From the NCBI GenBank assembly GCA_027623555.1, contig JAQBSZ010000003.1:179082-243081 (forward strand): a DNA stretch of 64,000 nucleotides, given 5' to 3'. Both the position numbers and the translations under genes were made by a program. The notes under the pieces were generated by a model. That model was not told the origin of the DNA and made no database searches. It saw nothing but the letters and a program-made list of their open reading frames with translations. The DNA is from Pseudomonadota bacterium. Its GTDB lineage: Bacteria > Pseudomonadota > Gammaproteobacteria > Pseudomonadales > Pseudohongiellaceae. Shown piece by piece: positions 38,286-48,233 of this stretch (the stretch's first letter is position 1; each line of letters starts with the position of its first letter).

Positions 38286-41021
38286 ATGCCGTTTAGAAAA
38301 CGTCTTCTGTGCTCCGAAATAACGCTGATTCTCGCCGCAGGCATTCTGCTCACCGCGATGCCCGATTCAGCCGATGCGCAAACTACCCAATACACCTGTC
38401 GCCCGAATGCCAGCGGTGATGGCTGGATCTGCGATACCAGCAACCCGGATGTGTCCGGCATTTCCACCCGCGGCAGCAACACAGGCGTTATTCCTCCTCA
38501 GATCCAACCGCCCACTCAAGTGCCACCGATCGTTCCAGCGCCGGAAGTTCTGCAGGACAGCAGTGCAGAAATTGACTCCGGTGAGACCACCGATCCAGTC
38601 CAGGCCAGCACTGTCACCCGGCAAATCCTGGCGCCTGCTTCTGACTATGCACTGGACTGGATCCCGCGGGAATCCCTGTCGGCCGAGCAGTTAGCGAGCG
38701 TGCCAGACAATTGCTGCGGTGCCTACATCGATCCGTCGACGGCTACCGGACGTTTGACTGAAGACCCGGCGACAGCTGAAACCCGGTTCAGAACGAGTAC
38801 TGGTTTACAGCAGGTTTCGCAAAACCTCATCAGCATCGATGGCGATGTAATCGTGCAGCAAGGTTATCGCACTCTGGTGAATGACAACACGACCAGCATT
38901 GATCGCGATGCCAATACTGTGCTGATGGATGGTAATGTGGAATTCAGGGAGCCAGGAATCCTGTTGCTAGGCACTTCTGCCTATATAGATAGTGCTGACA
39001 ATGTAACCCGTATCGAGTCTGCTCAGTATGTGCTGCATCAATACGGTGCCCGCGGGCAGGCGGAGAGTATGGTCTATAACAGTGACTCTGGAGTCATCAG
39101 CATTGAGAACGGTGAATTCAGCCGCTGTGAACCCGGCAGTAACTTCTGGAGACTTGAAGCTGACTCTATCATTCTCAATCAGGAAGAGAGTCGGGGATAT
39201 GCCCAGAATGTAAGCCTGCGGCTGGGAAATTTTCCAATCTTCTATTATCCCTTTACACTACCTTTTCCGCTGGGCGACGAGCGCAGTTCCGGGTTCCTGC
39301 CCCCGAGTACTGGATCGACGCGCAGCGGAGGTGCCGATTTCGAATTGCCCTATTACTTCAACCTGGCGCCACACTATGACGCCACACTCGCCCCGCGTTT
39401 TATTTCGGATCGGGGTACGCTGATTGGGCTCGAGACTCGTTACCTGGCCAACTGGTCAATGAATACTCTCAACCTGTCCGGGTTATCTGGTGATAAACTG
39501 TTCGATCCCGCCACTTCCCAGATAGCTGGTGCCGATTCACCACCGGTTGAAGACCGCTGGTTCCTGGGCTTCGAGCACTTCGGGGCGCTGGGTGATAACT
39601 GGTCTACGTTCGTGGATTACAATGCGGTAAGCGATACAGACTATTTCTACGACCTTGGCAGCTCCGGGCTGAATGTCACCAGTCGCACACATTTAAACAG
39701 GCAGGGAATGCTCATTTTCAATTCCGAGTATCTGCGTGCAGGAATCAATGTGCAGCGCATCCAGATCATCGATCCTTTCGTTTCCCCTGACGGTCTCACG
39801 CTACCTTATGACCGTCTGCCCCAGTTTCATTTTGAATCCGACGCCTATCTGGCTGCCGGTTTTCGGGTAGCGATTCGAGGGGAAGTCAGCTCATTCGATC
39901 GGGACCTCAATGAAGCCGCACTTAGTGCAACCCAGTTGGCCAACGGTGCCCTGGTCAATGGCGAACGTGTCAACCTGGAGCCGGAAATCAGCTGGTCCAC
40001 TGAACGTCCCGGCTGGTTCCTGCGCAGCAGCGCTAAATACAAGCACATGCAATACAAATTGGAAAACCAGGCGACCGCCTCTATGGATGATCCAGACATC
40101 GGGATCGGGGTCTACGATTTCGACGCCGGGCTGGTCTTCGAGCGATCCATGGCACGTGGCCAGGGTGGCTGGACCCAGACGCTGGAGCCACGAGTCTACT
40201 ATCTGTATAGCGAATACGAAGATCAAAGCTTGTTGCCGCTGTTTGATACTGCGGAGCTAAATTTCAGCTTCAACCAGTTGTTTCGAGACGACCGCTTCAG
40301 CGGTGGCGATCGTATTGCCGATTCCGATCAGGTTACCGTCGCACTGACGAGTCGAATCCTGAACCCCGCCGGCAAGGAAACCGCCCGTATCAGCGTCGGC
40401 CAGATTCGCTATTTTGCAGATCGTCTGGTGAGCCTCAGTAACCCCTTGCAATCCTGGCTGCCCCGTTACTCGCCTCTGGCCGATACCTCGGCGCTGGCCA
40501 GCGAAGTAGCGTTCACACTTGCAGATAACTGGCGCTTCAACTCCGACGTGCAATGGAATGAAGAAACTGAAGAAATCGACGAAGGCAGTATCCAACTGCG
40601 CTATCATCGGGACAACGATCACCTGTTTAATCTGGCCTATCGTTACCGAAGCCTTGTAAACACACCAAATTTCATCCTGCCCCCGGGAGTCGACCCGCGT
40701 ATTAAGCAGACCGATATCTCGGGAATCTGGCCGCTGAATGCAAACTGGAAAATATTGGCTCGGTGGAACTACGACCACAGCAATTCAAGAAACCTGGAGA
40801 GTTTCGCCGGCGTAGAATGGAGTAACTGTTGTGCCACGATTCGCCTGATCGGTCGCGAATGGGTTGACGAAGACGAATTGTTTCTTCCTAATATCGAACC
40901 CAATCGCGGAATTTTTGTCCAATTTACCTTAAACGGACTCGGAAACCTCACTGGAGGAGGCCTGGGTAACTTGTTAAGTGACGGAATATGGGGTTTTAGA
41001 GAGACTGACTATGAGCAATAA
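38286..41021 (+). CDS. lptD: LPS-assembly outer-membrane protein LptD
   Basis: This 911-aa beta-barrel places lipopolysaccharide in the outer leaflet together with LptE. A signal peptide (LILAAGILLTAMPDSADAQ) is followed by a spacer with cysteines (YTCRPNASGDGWICD, DNCCGAYID), an OstA jellyroll near residues 180-310 and a long barrel. The C-terminal WSNCCATIRLIGREW pair completes the interdomain disulfides. It is longer than E. coli LptD (784 aa), mainly from the N-terminal spacer. Its end overlaps surA, whose product helps fold it. Confidence 0.95.
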   Translation: MPFRKRLLCSEITLILAAGILLTAMPDSADAQTTQYTCRPNASGDGWICDTSNPDVSGISTRGSNTGVIPPQIQPPTQVPPIVPAPEVLQDSSAEIDSGETTDPVQASTVTRQILAPASDYALDWIPRESLSAEQLASVPDNCCGAYIDPSTATGRLTEDPATAETRFRTSTGLQQVSQNLISIDGDVIVQQGYRTLVNDNTTSIDRDANTVLMDGNVEFREPGILLLGTSAYIDSADNVTRIESAQYVLHQYGARGQAESMVYNSDSGVISIENGEFSRCEPGSNFWRLEADSIILNQEESRGYAQNVSLRLGNFPIFYYPFTLPFPLGDERSSGFLPPSTGSTRSGGADFELPYYFNLAPHYDATLAPRFISDRGTLIGLETRYLANWSMNTLNLSGLSGDKLFDPATSQIAGADSPPVEDRWFLGFEHFGALGDNWSTFVDYNAVSDTDYFYDLGSSGLNVTSRTHLNRQGMLIFNSEYLRAGINVQRIQIIDPFVSPDGLTLPYDRLPQFHFESDAYLAAGFRVAIRGEVSSFDRDLNEAALSATQLANGALVNGERVNLEPEISWSTERPGWFLRSSAKYKHMQYKLENQATASMDDPDIGIGVYDFDAGLVFERSMARGQGGWTQTLEPRVYYLYSEYEDQSLLPLFDTAELNFSFNQLFRDDRFSGGDRIADSDQVTVALTSRILNPAGKETARISVGQIRYFADRLVSLSNPLQSWLPRYSPLADTSALASEVAFTLADNWRFNSDVQWNEETEEIDEGSIQLRYHRDNDHLFNLAYRYRSLVNTPNFILPPGVDPRIKQTDISGIWPLNANWKILARWNYDHSNSRNLESFAGVEWSNCCATIRLIGREWVDEDELFLPNIEPNRGIFVQFTLNGLGNLTGGGLGNLLSDGIWGFRETDYEQ

Positions 41022-42327
41022 GCTGGCGTTCGATCGCATCGGGATATCCACGACACTGGCTGCAGGCCTGGCATTGCTATTGGTTTTGCTGCCCTCGCCA
41101 GTCTCAGCCCAGCGAGTCTTGCTGGACCGCATCATTGCTATCGTGGATGAGGATGTAGTTCTGCAGAGCGAGCTCGAATTCAGGATGGAGGAAATTCGGG
41201 CGAGTGCCGCTGCTGCCAATCAGCCACTGCCCCCTGCAGCAGAACTGCGCGCTGAAGTGCTGGATGCAGTAATCCTGGAAAATTTGCAGATGCAATTTGC
41301 TGAGCGAGTCAGTATTCGTTTCGATGATGACACGATCAATCGGGTGCTGGGGAACATGGCACAGAACAGCAACCTGCCATTCGATGAGTACATTACAGCA
41401 TTGGAAAACGCCGGGGTTTATCTGCAGACTCGCGAACAGGTGCGTAAACAAATGACTCTGCAGGAATTGCAGCGCGGCATGGTAAACCGGCGAATCAGGA
41501 TTACCGAGCAGGAAATCCAGAATTTTTTAAGTTCAGAGATGGGCCGCGAAGTAATCGCCGCTGAATACCTGGTAAACCATTTATTAATTCCCACCAGCGT
41601 TGCCGATTCACCAGAAGAGAATTCTGCGAAGCTCAAGTTTGCAGCCGACCTGATTGCGAGGATCGCTGAGGGAGAAAATTTCGGCCAGGTTTATTCTGAA
41701 GCACAACAGGCCAGGGTATTTCCAGTAGATAGCACGAGTTTTGGCTGGCGCCGAGCCGAGCAATTTCCTAACTTGTTTGCTGACATCTTGAGCGCTATGG
41801 ACATCGCCGATATAGAAGGTCCGATCGAAGCCGGCAATGGCTATCACATTATTCAATTGGCTCAAAAACGCGGTGGAACAGAGCAAATCGTCAAGCAAAC
41901 CAACGTGCGCCACCTCATGCTGATGCCGAATGAGATTCGCAATGCCGAACAAACCATCGCCGAATTGACCCAGCTCCGACAACGCATCGAAGCGGGCGAA
42001 GACTTTGCGACTCTGGCGCGACAGAACTCGGACGATGCCACCTCAGTGGTAGGCGGCGGTGACCTGGACTGGGTGAATCAAGGAAACCTGCCTGAGGCTA
42101 TGGAGGTCGTGGTCGATCAATTGGAAATCAATGAACTTAGCGAGCTGTTTGAAACTGACACCGGCTGGCATATCGCCGAAGTCCTGGGCAGACGCGAGAC
42201 TGACCTGAGCCGTGAGTATTCTCGGGCACAGGCAGAGAATGCGCTGCGCAGTCGCAAGTTCGATCTCGAACTGCAGAACTGGCTTATCGAGATTCGTGAA
42301 GAAGCCTTCATCGAGTTGGTAGAGTAA
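41011..42327 (+). CDS. surA: Periplasmic chaperone / peptidyl-prolyl isomerase SurA
   Basis: This 438-aa exported chaperone folds outer-membrane proteins. I choose ATG 41011, preceded by GAGAG, overlapping the lptD end by 11 bases; the track start at 40978 adds 11 residues. A signal peptide ends at VSAQ. The SurA_N domain (VLLDRIIAIVDEDVVLQSELEFRMEEI) leads to a diverged first and a clear second rotamase domain (VRHLMLMPNEI ... VVGGGDLDWVNQGNLPEAM) and a C-terminal helix. The lptD-surA-pdxA-ksgA order is standard. Confidence 0.95.
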   Translation: MSNKLAFDRIGISTTLAAGLALLLVLLPSPVSAQRVLLDRIIAIVDEDVVLQSELEFRMEEIRASAAAANQPLPPAAELRAEVLDAVILENLQMQFAERVSIRFDDDTINRVLGNMAQNSNLPFDEYITALENAGVYLQTREQVRKQMTLQELQRGMVNRRIRITEQEIQNFLSSEMGREVIAAEYLVNHLLIPTSVADSPEENSAKLKFAADLIARIAEGENFGQVYSEAQQARVFPVDSTSFGWRRAEQFPNLFADILSAMDIADIEGPIEAGNGYHIIQLAQKRGGTEQIVKQTNVRHLMLMPNEIRNAEQTIAELTQLRQRIEAGEDFATLARQNSDDATSVVGGGDLDWVNQGNLPEAMEVVVDQLEINELSELFETDTGWHIAEVLGRRETDLSREYSRAQAENALRSRKFDLELQNWLIEIREEAFIELVE

Positions 42328-42348
42328 AGGCTCCCTGGATAATGTCCC

Positions 42349-43389
42349 GTGATAAACCGAATTGCCATCACACCTGGCGAGCCAGCCGGCATCGGACCGG
42401 ACCTCTGCGTTTCTCTTGCGCAACGCCCTCCCCCTGATACCGAACTGGTTGTCGTTGCCGATACGGAACTGCTTCGGCAGCGCGCTGAACAGCTCAGACA
42501 GCCGCTAAACCTGAAACCTTTTACTGCCGACTCTCCGGCAACAGCGTCTGGACCAGGTGAACTGAGCCTGCTGCAGGTTGACCTGTGCGCTCCAGTCAGG
42601 GTTGGTGAATTGAATCCGAGGAATGCAGAATATGTGCTCCATACTCTGCGCACTGCCACCGATTGTGTGCTGGAAGGGACGCTCGATGCGATGGTGACCG
42701 GTCCCGTTCATAAAGGCAACATCAATGACGCAGGGATCAGTTTTTCAGGTCATACTGAGTTTCTGGCCGAACACTGCAAGCAAGAACTGGCTGTTATGAT
42801 GCTGGCCACTGAAGGCCTGAGAGTCGCGCTTGCCACTACTCATTTGCCTTTAATAAAAGTGCCAGGTGCAATTACTAAGGAACTGCTCGATCACGTGCTG
42901 CGGATATTGCACAAAGACCTGCATGATAAATTTGGCATTGAGAATCCCGCTATTCTGGTCTGCGGCCTCAATCCGCATGCGGGCGAAGGTGGACATCTGG
43001 GCACGGAAGAGATAGAGATTATCGAACCGGTGCTGCACCGACTCCAATCAGAAGGCATGGACCTGATCGGCCCACTTCCGGCGGATACGCTGTTCACGGC
43101 AAAGTACCTGGATCATGCCGATGCGGTGTTGTCCATGTACCATGATCAGGGCCTGCCGGTACTTAAATTCAAGGGTTTCGGCACTGCCAGTAATATTACT
43201 CTGGGCCTGCCGATTATTCGCACTTCAGTCGATCATGGCACAGCTCTGGACCTGGCTGGTTCGGGACAGGCCAGTACTGGCAGTCTCTACAATGCCATCG
43301 GCACGGCAATTGAGATGCTGAGTCACTGGCGCAAACATGTGAACAAGTACAAGACTAAGAGCGCGGAAGAAAAACATGAAAGCGCCTGA
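42349..43389 (+). CDS. pdxA: 4-hydroxythreonine-4-phosphate dehydrogenase
   Basis: This 346-aa NAD enzyme acts in pyridoxal phosphate synthesis. It starts at GTG 42349 ([19 protein letters not shown]). The zinc ligands and active site lie in [45 protein letters not shown] and [16 protein letters not shown], with [13 protein letters not shown] near the end. It overlaps ksgA by 14 bases. Confidence 0.96.
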   Translation: MINRIAITPGEPAGIGPDLCVSLAQRPPPDTELVVVADTELLRQRAEQLRQPLNLKPFTADSPATASGPGELSLLQVDLCAPVRVGELNPRNAEYVLHTLRTATDCVLEGTLDAMVTGPVHKGNINDAGISFSGHTEFLAEHCKQELAVMMLATEGLRVALATTHLPLIKVPGAITKELLDHVLRILHKDLHDKFGIENPAILVCGLNPHAGEGGHLGTEEIEIIEPVLHRLQSEGMDLIGPLPADTLFTAKYLDHADAVLSMYHDQGLPVLKFKGFGTASNITLGLPIIRTSVDHGTALDLAGSGQASTGSLYNAIGTAIEMLSHWRKHVNKYKTKSAEEKHESA

Positions 43390-44197
43390 GATTTCCATCG
43401 CGCTAGCCAATGGGCAGTCCCATCAGCCACGCAGGCGCTTCGGGCAGAATTTTCTACACGATCAACAGGTAATTCAGCGCATTGTTGAATCGATCGCTCC
43501 CCTTACTGATGATCACCTGGTCGAGATTGGTCCTGGTCGCGGCGCAATCACAAGACCACTGGCTGCCAGCGGAGCTCAACTGGACTGTATAGAACTGGAC
43601 CGGGACCTGGCTGGCTTTCTGGCGGCTCAATTTGCTGGCGAGTCAAACGTGCGCATCTATCAGCAAAACATTCTCAAGTTCAACCTCGATCAGTTAACCT
43701 CTTCTGAGAAGTCACTGCGTATTGTCGGCAACCTGCCCTACAACATCTCAACACCGGTGCTGTTTCATCTTCTGAAAAGCCATAGCTTGATTTCGGACAT
43801 GACTTTTATGCTGCAGCTGGAGGTGGTGCAGCGTATGGCAGCGAAAGTGGGCAATAAGCACTACGGCAGACTGGGGCTCACGCTGCAGTATTTCTGTAGG
43901 ATTGAACATCTTTTTAACGTACCATCTGCTGCCTTCTCACCTAAACCAAAAGTGGTTTCGGCCATAGTGAGGCTCACACCCCATCGACAATTTCCAGTGA
44001 TTGCAGCAGACGTCGAGTGCCTGCAGACCGTCATAAGAACGGCCTTCAACCAGCGGCGCAAGACCTTGAAAAACAGTCTGAAAGCCATTATCTCTGAAGA
44101 AGCGCTCAATGAATTGTCTGTTGACGCGAGCCTCCGACCGGAGAATCTAGATCTGGCGGATTACGTGCTGATCAGTGATGCAATTAGTGAACGATAA
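43376..44197 (+). CDS. ksgA: 16S rRNA (adenine1518/1519-N6)-dimethyltransferase
   Basis: This 273-aa SAM-dependent enzyme dimethylates two adenines near the 3' end of 16S r[21 protein letters not shown], the SAM loop [15 protein letters not shown] and the catalytic [18 protein letters not shown] are all visible. ATG 43376 has GGAAG at good spacing, although it lies inside pdxA. apaG follows after 24 bp, as in E. coli. Confidence 0.96.
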   Translation: MKAPEISIALANGQSHQPRRRFGQNFLHDQQVIQRIVESIAPLTDDHLVEIGPGRGAITRPLAASGAQLDCIELDRDLAGFLAAQFAGESNVRIYQQNILKFNLDQLTSSEKSLRIVGNLPYNISTPVLFHLLKSHSLISDMTFMLQLEVVQRMAAKVGNKHYGRLGLTLQYFCRIEHLFNVPSAAFSPKPKVVSAIVRLTPHRQFPVIAADVECLQTVIRTAFNQRRKTLKNSLKAIISEEALNELSVDASLRPENLDLADYVLISDAISER

Positions 44198-44221
44198 CAA
44201 GGCGCCTATGGCCCCACACCT

Positions 44222-44599
44222 ATGAAAAACAGTGACAACATCAAGATCGAAGTAGCTACCTGCTTCTTGCAAGAGCAGTCTGCACCAGAGCTGGGCCGCT
44301 ATGCTTTTGCCTATACTATTGGCATTACCAATCATGGCAGCGAAACCGTGAAACTGCTCAACCGGCATTGGCAGATCACCGATGATAACAACCGGGTTGA
44401 AGAAGTCATTGGAGAAGGTGTGATCGGTCAGCAGCCGGAGATTGCTCCGGGTCAATCTTTTCAGTACACCAGTGGTGCGGTTATCAGGACCGAATTTGGT
44501 ACCATGCAAGGCAGCTATGAAATGCTTGCCGCCGACGGTCACAAATTCAAGGCGCTTATCCCACCGTTCCTGCTATCGCCTCCACATACTGTTCACTAG
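44222..44599 (+). CDS. apaG: ApaG protein
   Basis: This 125-aa fibronectin-like fold protein with a conserved place between ksgA and apaH shows YAFAYTIGITNHGSETVKLLNRHWQITDDNNRVEEVIGEGVIGQQPEIAPGQSFQYTSGA and GTMQGSYEML, matching the family closely. Its molecular role is unsettled; binding of pyrophosphate compounds has been proposed. The gap to apaH contains a promoter-like box and a hairpin. Confidence 0.95.
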   Translation: MKNSDNIKIEVATCFLQEQSAPELGRYAFAYTIGITNHGSETVKLLNRHWQITDDNNRVEEVIGEGVIGQQPEIAPGQSFQYTSGAVIRTEFGTMQGSYEMLAADGHKFKALIPPFLLSPPHTVH

Positions 44600-44641
44600 G
44601 TTCGGCACCTGCGTCCCGGACACGGAGTTCGACTGCGGTAG

Positions 44642-44676
44642 TGCTATACTGCAGGCTGATGGGTAGCCTGCAATTT
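44642..44676 (+). promoter_or_regulatory. Extended -10 box and hairpin just before apaH
   Basis: TGCTATACT (44642-44650) fits an extended -10 element; no good -35 lies upstream. It is followed directly by a perfect 7-bp stem GCAGGCT/AGCCTGC (44651-44671) and AATTTT, ending two bases before the apaH ATG. No Shine-Dalgarno is visible between hairpin and ATG. The structure could be a weak terminator for the upstream operon or could control apaH expression. Confidence 0.45.
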
Positions 44677-44678
44677 TC

Positions 44679-45500
44679 ATGAGCACTTATGTCGTCGGGG
44701 ATATCCAGGGCTGTTACAAGGCCCTGAAACGCCTCCTTAAAAAAGTTAAGTTTTGCCCCAGCAATGACAAGTTGTGGTGTGTCGGTGACCTCGTCAATCG
44801 GGGACCTCGCTCACTCGATACTTTGCGCTTTCTACAAGACATGGATTATGCCACGGAGATAGTGCTCGGCAATCACGATCTGCACTTCATTGCGATACAC
44901 GAGGGTTGCGCACCAAATCGCTCCAAGGACACTCTCTCGGGCCTGCTGCACGCTCCCGATTGTGATCAGCTCAGTAACTGGTTACGGCGTAAACGGCTCG
45001 CCCATTTCGACTGCCTGGACACGATCCATGGATTGGAAAATTTTCTAATGGTGCATGCAGGCGTAGCTCCGCGTTGGACATTGCAGAAAACCCTCGACCT
45101 GGCGGCGGAAGTTGAATACGCACTGCGCAGCAGAGAGTACAAGGAGTTTTTGCGCGCCATGTATGGTGATCGTCCGATTCGCTGGTATGACAGATTGCAG
45201 GGTCAGGACCGCTTGCGAACCATAACCAACTACCTGACCCGGGTCAGGTTCTGCGACGATATCGGAAGCCTGCGCTTGAGTATCAAGGAGGGACTCTGCG
45301 CCGCACCGAGCGGCTTCAAGCCCTGGTATGAATATGAAACCATCTCCCAGAAGGCAACGATTATCTTCGGCCATTGGGCTGCACTGGAGGGCAAAACTGG
45401 CCGCCGCCGCGTGCACGCCCTCGATACAGGCTATGTGTGGGGTCGCGAACTGACCCTGATGCGCCTGGAAGATCACCAGCGTTATTCGGTGGGCAACTAG
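44679..45500 (+). CDS. apaH: Symmetrical diadenosine tetraphosphatase
   Basis: This 273-aa metallophosphatase hydrolyses Ap4A to two ADP. The motifs VGDIQGCYKALKRLL, CVGDLVNRGPRSLDTLRFL and VLGNHDLHFIAI form the two-metal site, with MVHAGVAPRWT and FGHWAALEGKTGRRRVHALDTGYVWG later. It follows apaG after an 80-bp gap with a promoter-like element. Confidence 0.96.
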   Translation: MSTYVVGDIQGCYKALKRLLKKVKFCPSNDKLWCVGDLVNRGPRSLDTLRFLQDMDYATEIVLGNHDLHFIAIHEGCAPNRSKDTLSGLLHAPDCDQLSNWLRRKRLAHFDCLDTIHGLENFLMVHAGVAPRWTLQKTLDLAAEVEYALRSREYKEFLRAMYGDRPIRWYDRLQGQDRLRTITNYLTRVRFCDDIGSLRLSIKEGLCAAPSGFKPWYEYETISQKATIIFGHWAALEGKTGRRRVHALDTGYVWGRELTLMRLEDHQRYSVGN

Positions 45501-45552
45501 TGAGCCTTCCTGACGGTCTGTTATAGTCTCGCTTCATTCAAGAGTGCTTAGT

Positions 45553-46797
45553 ATGGAAACCTATCTGGTTGGCGGTGCCGTTCGCGACAATCTGCTTGGG
45601 CTCCCGGTCATAGACAGGGACTGGGTGGTGGTTGGTGCGACACAGGAACAGATGTTGTCACTGGGTTACCTGCAAGTCGGCAAGGGTTTTCCGGTTTTCC
45701 TTCATCCCGATTCTCGACAGGAATACGCACTGGCCCGAACTGAACGAAAAACGGCGCCAGGTCACACTGGTTTCGAAATTGATGCGTCGCAGGAGGTAAC
45801 GCTGGAGCAGGATTTGCTCCGCCGCGACCTGACCATTAATGCTATAGCCCAGGGCAATGACGGCAGCCTGATCGATCCTTACAACGGCGTCGCCGATCTT
45901 GAGATGCGCGTGCTTCGACATGTGTCGCCCGCCTTTAGCGAGGATCCACTGCGAGTTCTACGGGTAGCAAGATTCGCCGCTCGCTTTGCAGCATTAGGCT
46001 TTACAGTTGCGGCGGAAACAATTGATCTTATGCGATCCATTGTCAAAGCCGGTGAACTGGAGAACCTGGTGGAAGAGCGGGTATGGCAGGAAATAGAGAA
46101 AGCCATGATGACCTCCTCGCCAGCGGACTTTATCCGGGTGCTGAGAGAGTGCGGGGCATTAGAGATCATTCTCCCCGAAGTTGCCAAGCTGTTCGGTGTT
46201 CCCCAACCCGCTAAATACCATCCGGAAATCGACACCGGCATTCACACCCTGATGTGTATAGAGCAGGCCAGCAAGCTGAGCCGCGATCCTGTCGTGCGCT
46301 ACGCCACCCTGATTCATGATGTTGGCAAGGGAGTTACCGACCCGAGTAAGTGGCCAAGCCACGTTGGACACGAATTGCTGGGCCTGGCACTGCAGGCAAG
46401 TATTACAACGCGCTTGAAAGTGCCTAATGAGTACTCGCAACTCGCGGCGCTGGTTTGCCAACACCACACCAAGCTGCACCGTGTCAGGCAACTCAAAGCA
46501 AAGACACTACTGGGATTGCTGGAAGCGCTGGACGCAATTCGCCGCCCCGAGCGTCTGGACAAGTTTCTGTTGGCCTGCGAAGCCGATGCACGTGGCCGTA
46601 CGGGTCTGGAATATCGTGCCTATCCGCAGCGTGACTACCTGCTTGGTATCCTCAAAGTTGTGACCGAGATAGACATTGAGGAGTTGCTGGCCGCCCATCC
46701 ATCGGCACAACCCAAGGCAGTGATCGAACAACAACGGCTGCAGGTGATCACTGAAGCAAAATCTGCACTCGATGCCCAGTTCAGCAAAGATGAGTGA
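45553..46797 (+). CDS. cca: CCA tRNA nucleotidyltransferase with HD domain
   Basis: This 414-aa enzyme adds or repairs the tRNA 3' CCA end. The class II nucleotidyltransferase head shows YLVGGAVRDNLLGLPVIDRDWVVVG and RRDLTINAIAQGNDGSLIDPYNGVADL; the C-terminal HD phosphohydrolase region shows RYATLIHDVGKG and CQHHTKLHR. I use ATG 45553 with AGAG upstream rather than GTG 45544. It overlaps the next gene by eight bases. Confidence 0.95.
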   Translation: METYLVGGAVRDNLLGLPVIDRDWVVVGATQEQMLSLGYLQVGKGFPVFLHPDSRQEYALARTERKTAPGHTGFEIDASQEVTLEQDLLRRDLTINAIAQGNDGSLIDPYNGVADLEMRVLRHVSPAFSEDPLRVLRVARFAARFAALGFTVAAETIDLMRSIVKAGELENLVEERVWQEIEKAMMTSSPADFIRVLRECGALEIILPEVAKLFGVPQPAKYHPEIDTGIHTLMCIEQASKLSRDPVVRYATLIHDVGKGVTDPSKWPSHVGHELLGLALQASITTRLKVPNEYSQLAALVCQHHTKLHRVRQLKAKTLLGLLEALDAIRRPERLDKFLLACEADARGRTGLEYRAYPQRDYLLGILKVVTEIDIEELLAAHPSAQPKAVIEQQRLQVITEAKSALDAQFSKDE

Positions 46798-47542
46798 GAG
46801 TAGAGTAGTACTGGTAACTGGCGCCGCCAGGCGCATCGGCGCCTGCATCGCGGAGACTTTTCATCGACGGGGTTATCGGGTAATTATCCATTTTCGTCAT
46901 GCTGCTGATGATGCCAATGCGCTGGTAAAGCGGCTCAATGCACAGCGCGCAGAAAGCGCATGCGGAATACAGGCAGACCTGAATAGTAGGGAACAGAGTG
47001 AGCTATTGGCGAGCAAGGCGCTGGACTGTTTTGGCAGGCTCGATACGCTGGTGAATAATGCCTCCTCCTATTATCCTACCCGGTTCGGTGAATCGACCCA
47101 ACAGCAATGGGATGATCTGCAGAACAGTAATGTGCGCAGCGCTTACTTTCTGGCGCAATCATTCAGTGATGAACTGGCCAGACAAGCAGGCAGCATTGTA
47201 AACGTCATCGACACTCATGCCGACAGACCGCTTCGACACTATCCCATCTATAGCATTGCAAAGGCCGGGCTGAAGGCGATGACCAGATCTCTTGCGATCG
47301 AGCTGGCGCCGAAAGTGCGAGTTAACGGCGTCTCTCCTGGTGCGATATTATGGCCGGCTGCATTGGCAGACACAGATAACCCGGCGGTGGTTGACGCTCG
47401 CAAGAATATTTTGCAACAAATACCACTAAGAGCACTCGGCAAACCGGCCGACATTGCCGATGCCGTTTACTTTCTCGCCGCAGAGGGCACTTATGTGAAT
47501 GGCCAGGTAATCAAGGTCGATGGTGGAAGAAGCCTGGCGTGA
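46790..47542 (+). CDS. Pteridine reductase (FolM-like SDR)
   Basis: This 250-aa short-chain dehydrogenase has the NADPH loop VLVTGAARRIGACIAETFHRRG, LVNNASSYYPTRFGE and catalytic YSIAKAGLKAMTRSLAIELAP, with VNGQVIKVDGGRSLA at the end. The arginine-rich TGAARRIG loop and the neighbouring folK and folB suggest reduction of dihydrobiopterin/dihydrofolate-type substrates. Start ATG 46790 overlaps the cca stop by eight bases; the track start at 46772 lies further inside cca. Confidence 0.85.
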   Translation: MSESRVVLVTGAARRIGACIAETFHRRGYRVIIHFRHAADDANALVKRLNAQRAESACGIQADLNSREQSELLASKALDCFGRLDTLVNNASSYYPTRFGESTQQQWDDLQNSNVRSAYFLAQSFSDELARQAGSIVNVIDTHADRPLRHYPIYSIAKAGLKAMTRSLAIELAPKVRVNGVSPGAILWPAALADTDNPAVVDARKNILQQIPLRALGKPADIADAVYFLAAEGTYVNGQVIKVDGGRSLA

Positions 47543-47578
47543 GAGCCGGCAAAAGTCTAAGCGTAAAAGGAATCAAGT

Positions 47579-48181
47579 ATGTATAAAGTCTACGGCGATA
47601 TTCAATCGGGCAATTGCTACAAGATCAAACTGCTGCTGAGTTGGCTGGAGTTGGAGCACGAATGGATTGCAGTCAATATTCTTGAGGGTGAAACCCACAC
47701 CGAACAATTCAAAAAAATGAATCCAAATACCCGCATACCGGTTCTGGACTTCGGTAATGGGGAATTTCTGTGGGAATCGAATGCTATTCTGAACTATCTG
47801 GCTGAAGGCACGCGCTATCTGCCGGATGACCGCTACGACCGTGCCCTGGTGTTGCAGTGGCAATTCTTTGAGCAATACAGCCATGAACCGTATATTGCAA
47901 CGGCCCGCTATATCAATAAGTACCTGGGATTGCCGAAAGAGCGCGCAGCGGAATATCATGGCAAACAGGAAGGTGGTCACAGGGCGCTGGCAATCATGGA
48001 ACAGCAACTCGCCAAGACGGCTTTTCTCACGGGAGCTGCACCTACCATTGCCGACATCAGCCTGTATGCCTATACCCATGTTGCTGATGAAGGTGGATTC
48101 GACCTGCAGGGATACCCGGCGATCCAGAAATGGATTGCAGCCATTGCAGCGACTGAGAATTACTTCGCTATGGATGCATAA
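47579..48181 (+). CDS. Glutathione S-transferase family protein
   Basis: This 200-aa protein has a thioredoxin-like N-terminal domain (MYKVYGDIQSGNCYKIKLLLSWLELEHEWIAVNIL, with the glutathione site ending in FLWESNAILNYLAEG) and a helical C-terminal domain with FLTGAAPTIADISLYAYTHVADEGGFDL. A serine or cysteine in SGNC could be the catalytic residue. It is 36 bp behind the reductase gene and followed by a palindrome before convergent folK. Confidence 0.9.
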   Translation: MYKVYGDIQSGNCYKIKLLLSWLELEHEWIAVNILEGETHTEQFKKMNPNTRIPVLDFGNGEFLWESNAILNYLAEGTRYLPDDRYDRALVLQWQFFEQYSHEPYIATARYINKYLGLPKERAAEYHGKQEGGHRALAIMEQQLAKTAFLTGAAPTIADISLYAYTHVADEGGFDLQGYPAIQKWIAAIAATENYFAMDA

Positions 48182-48186
48182 CTAAA

Positions 48187-48216
48187 GAGGCTCTGATCAC
48201 ATAGGATCAGAGGCTC
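48187..48216. terminator. Palindrome between convergent GST and folK genes
   Basis: Twelve-base arms GAGGCTCTGATC and GATCAGAGGCTC pair with one mismatch around a 6-base loop. It is placed between two converging genes, so it could end transcription from both sides, though T-runs are poor. The 16-mer GATCAGAGGCTCCCTA covering its right arm also occurs exactly at the trpG end (32739-32754). Confidence 0.55.
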
Positions 48217-48233
48217 CCTAAACTTCAGGCGCT

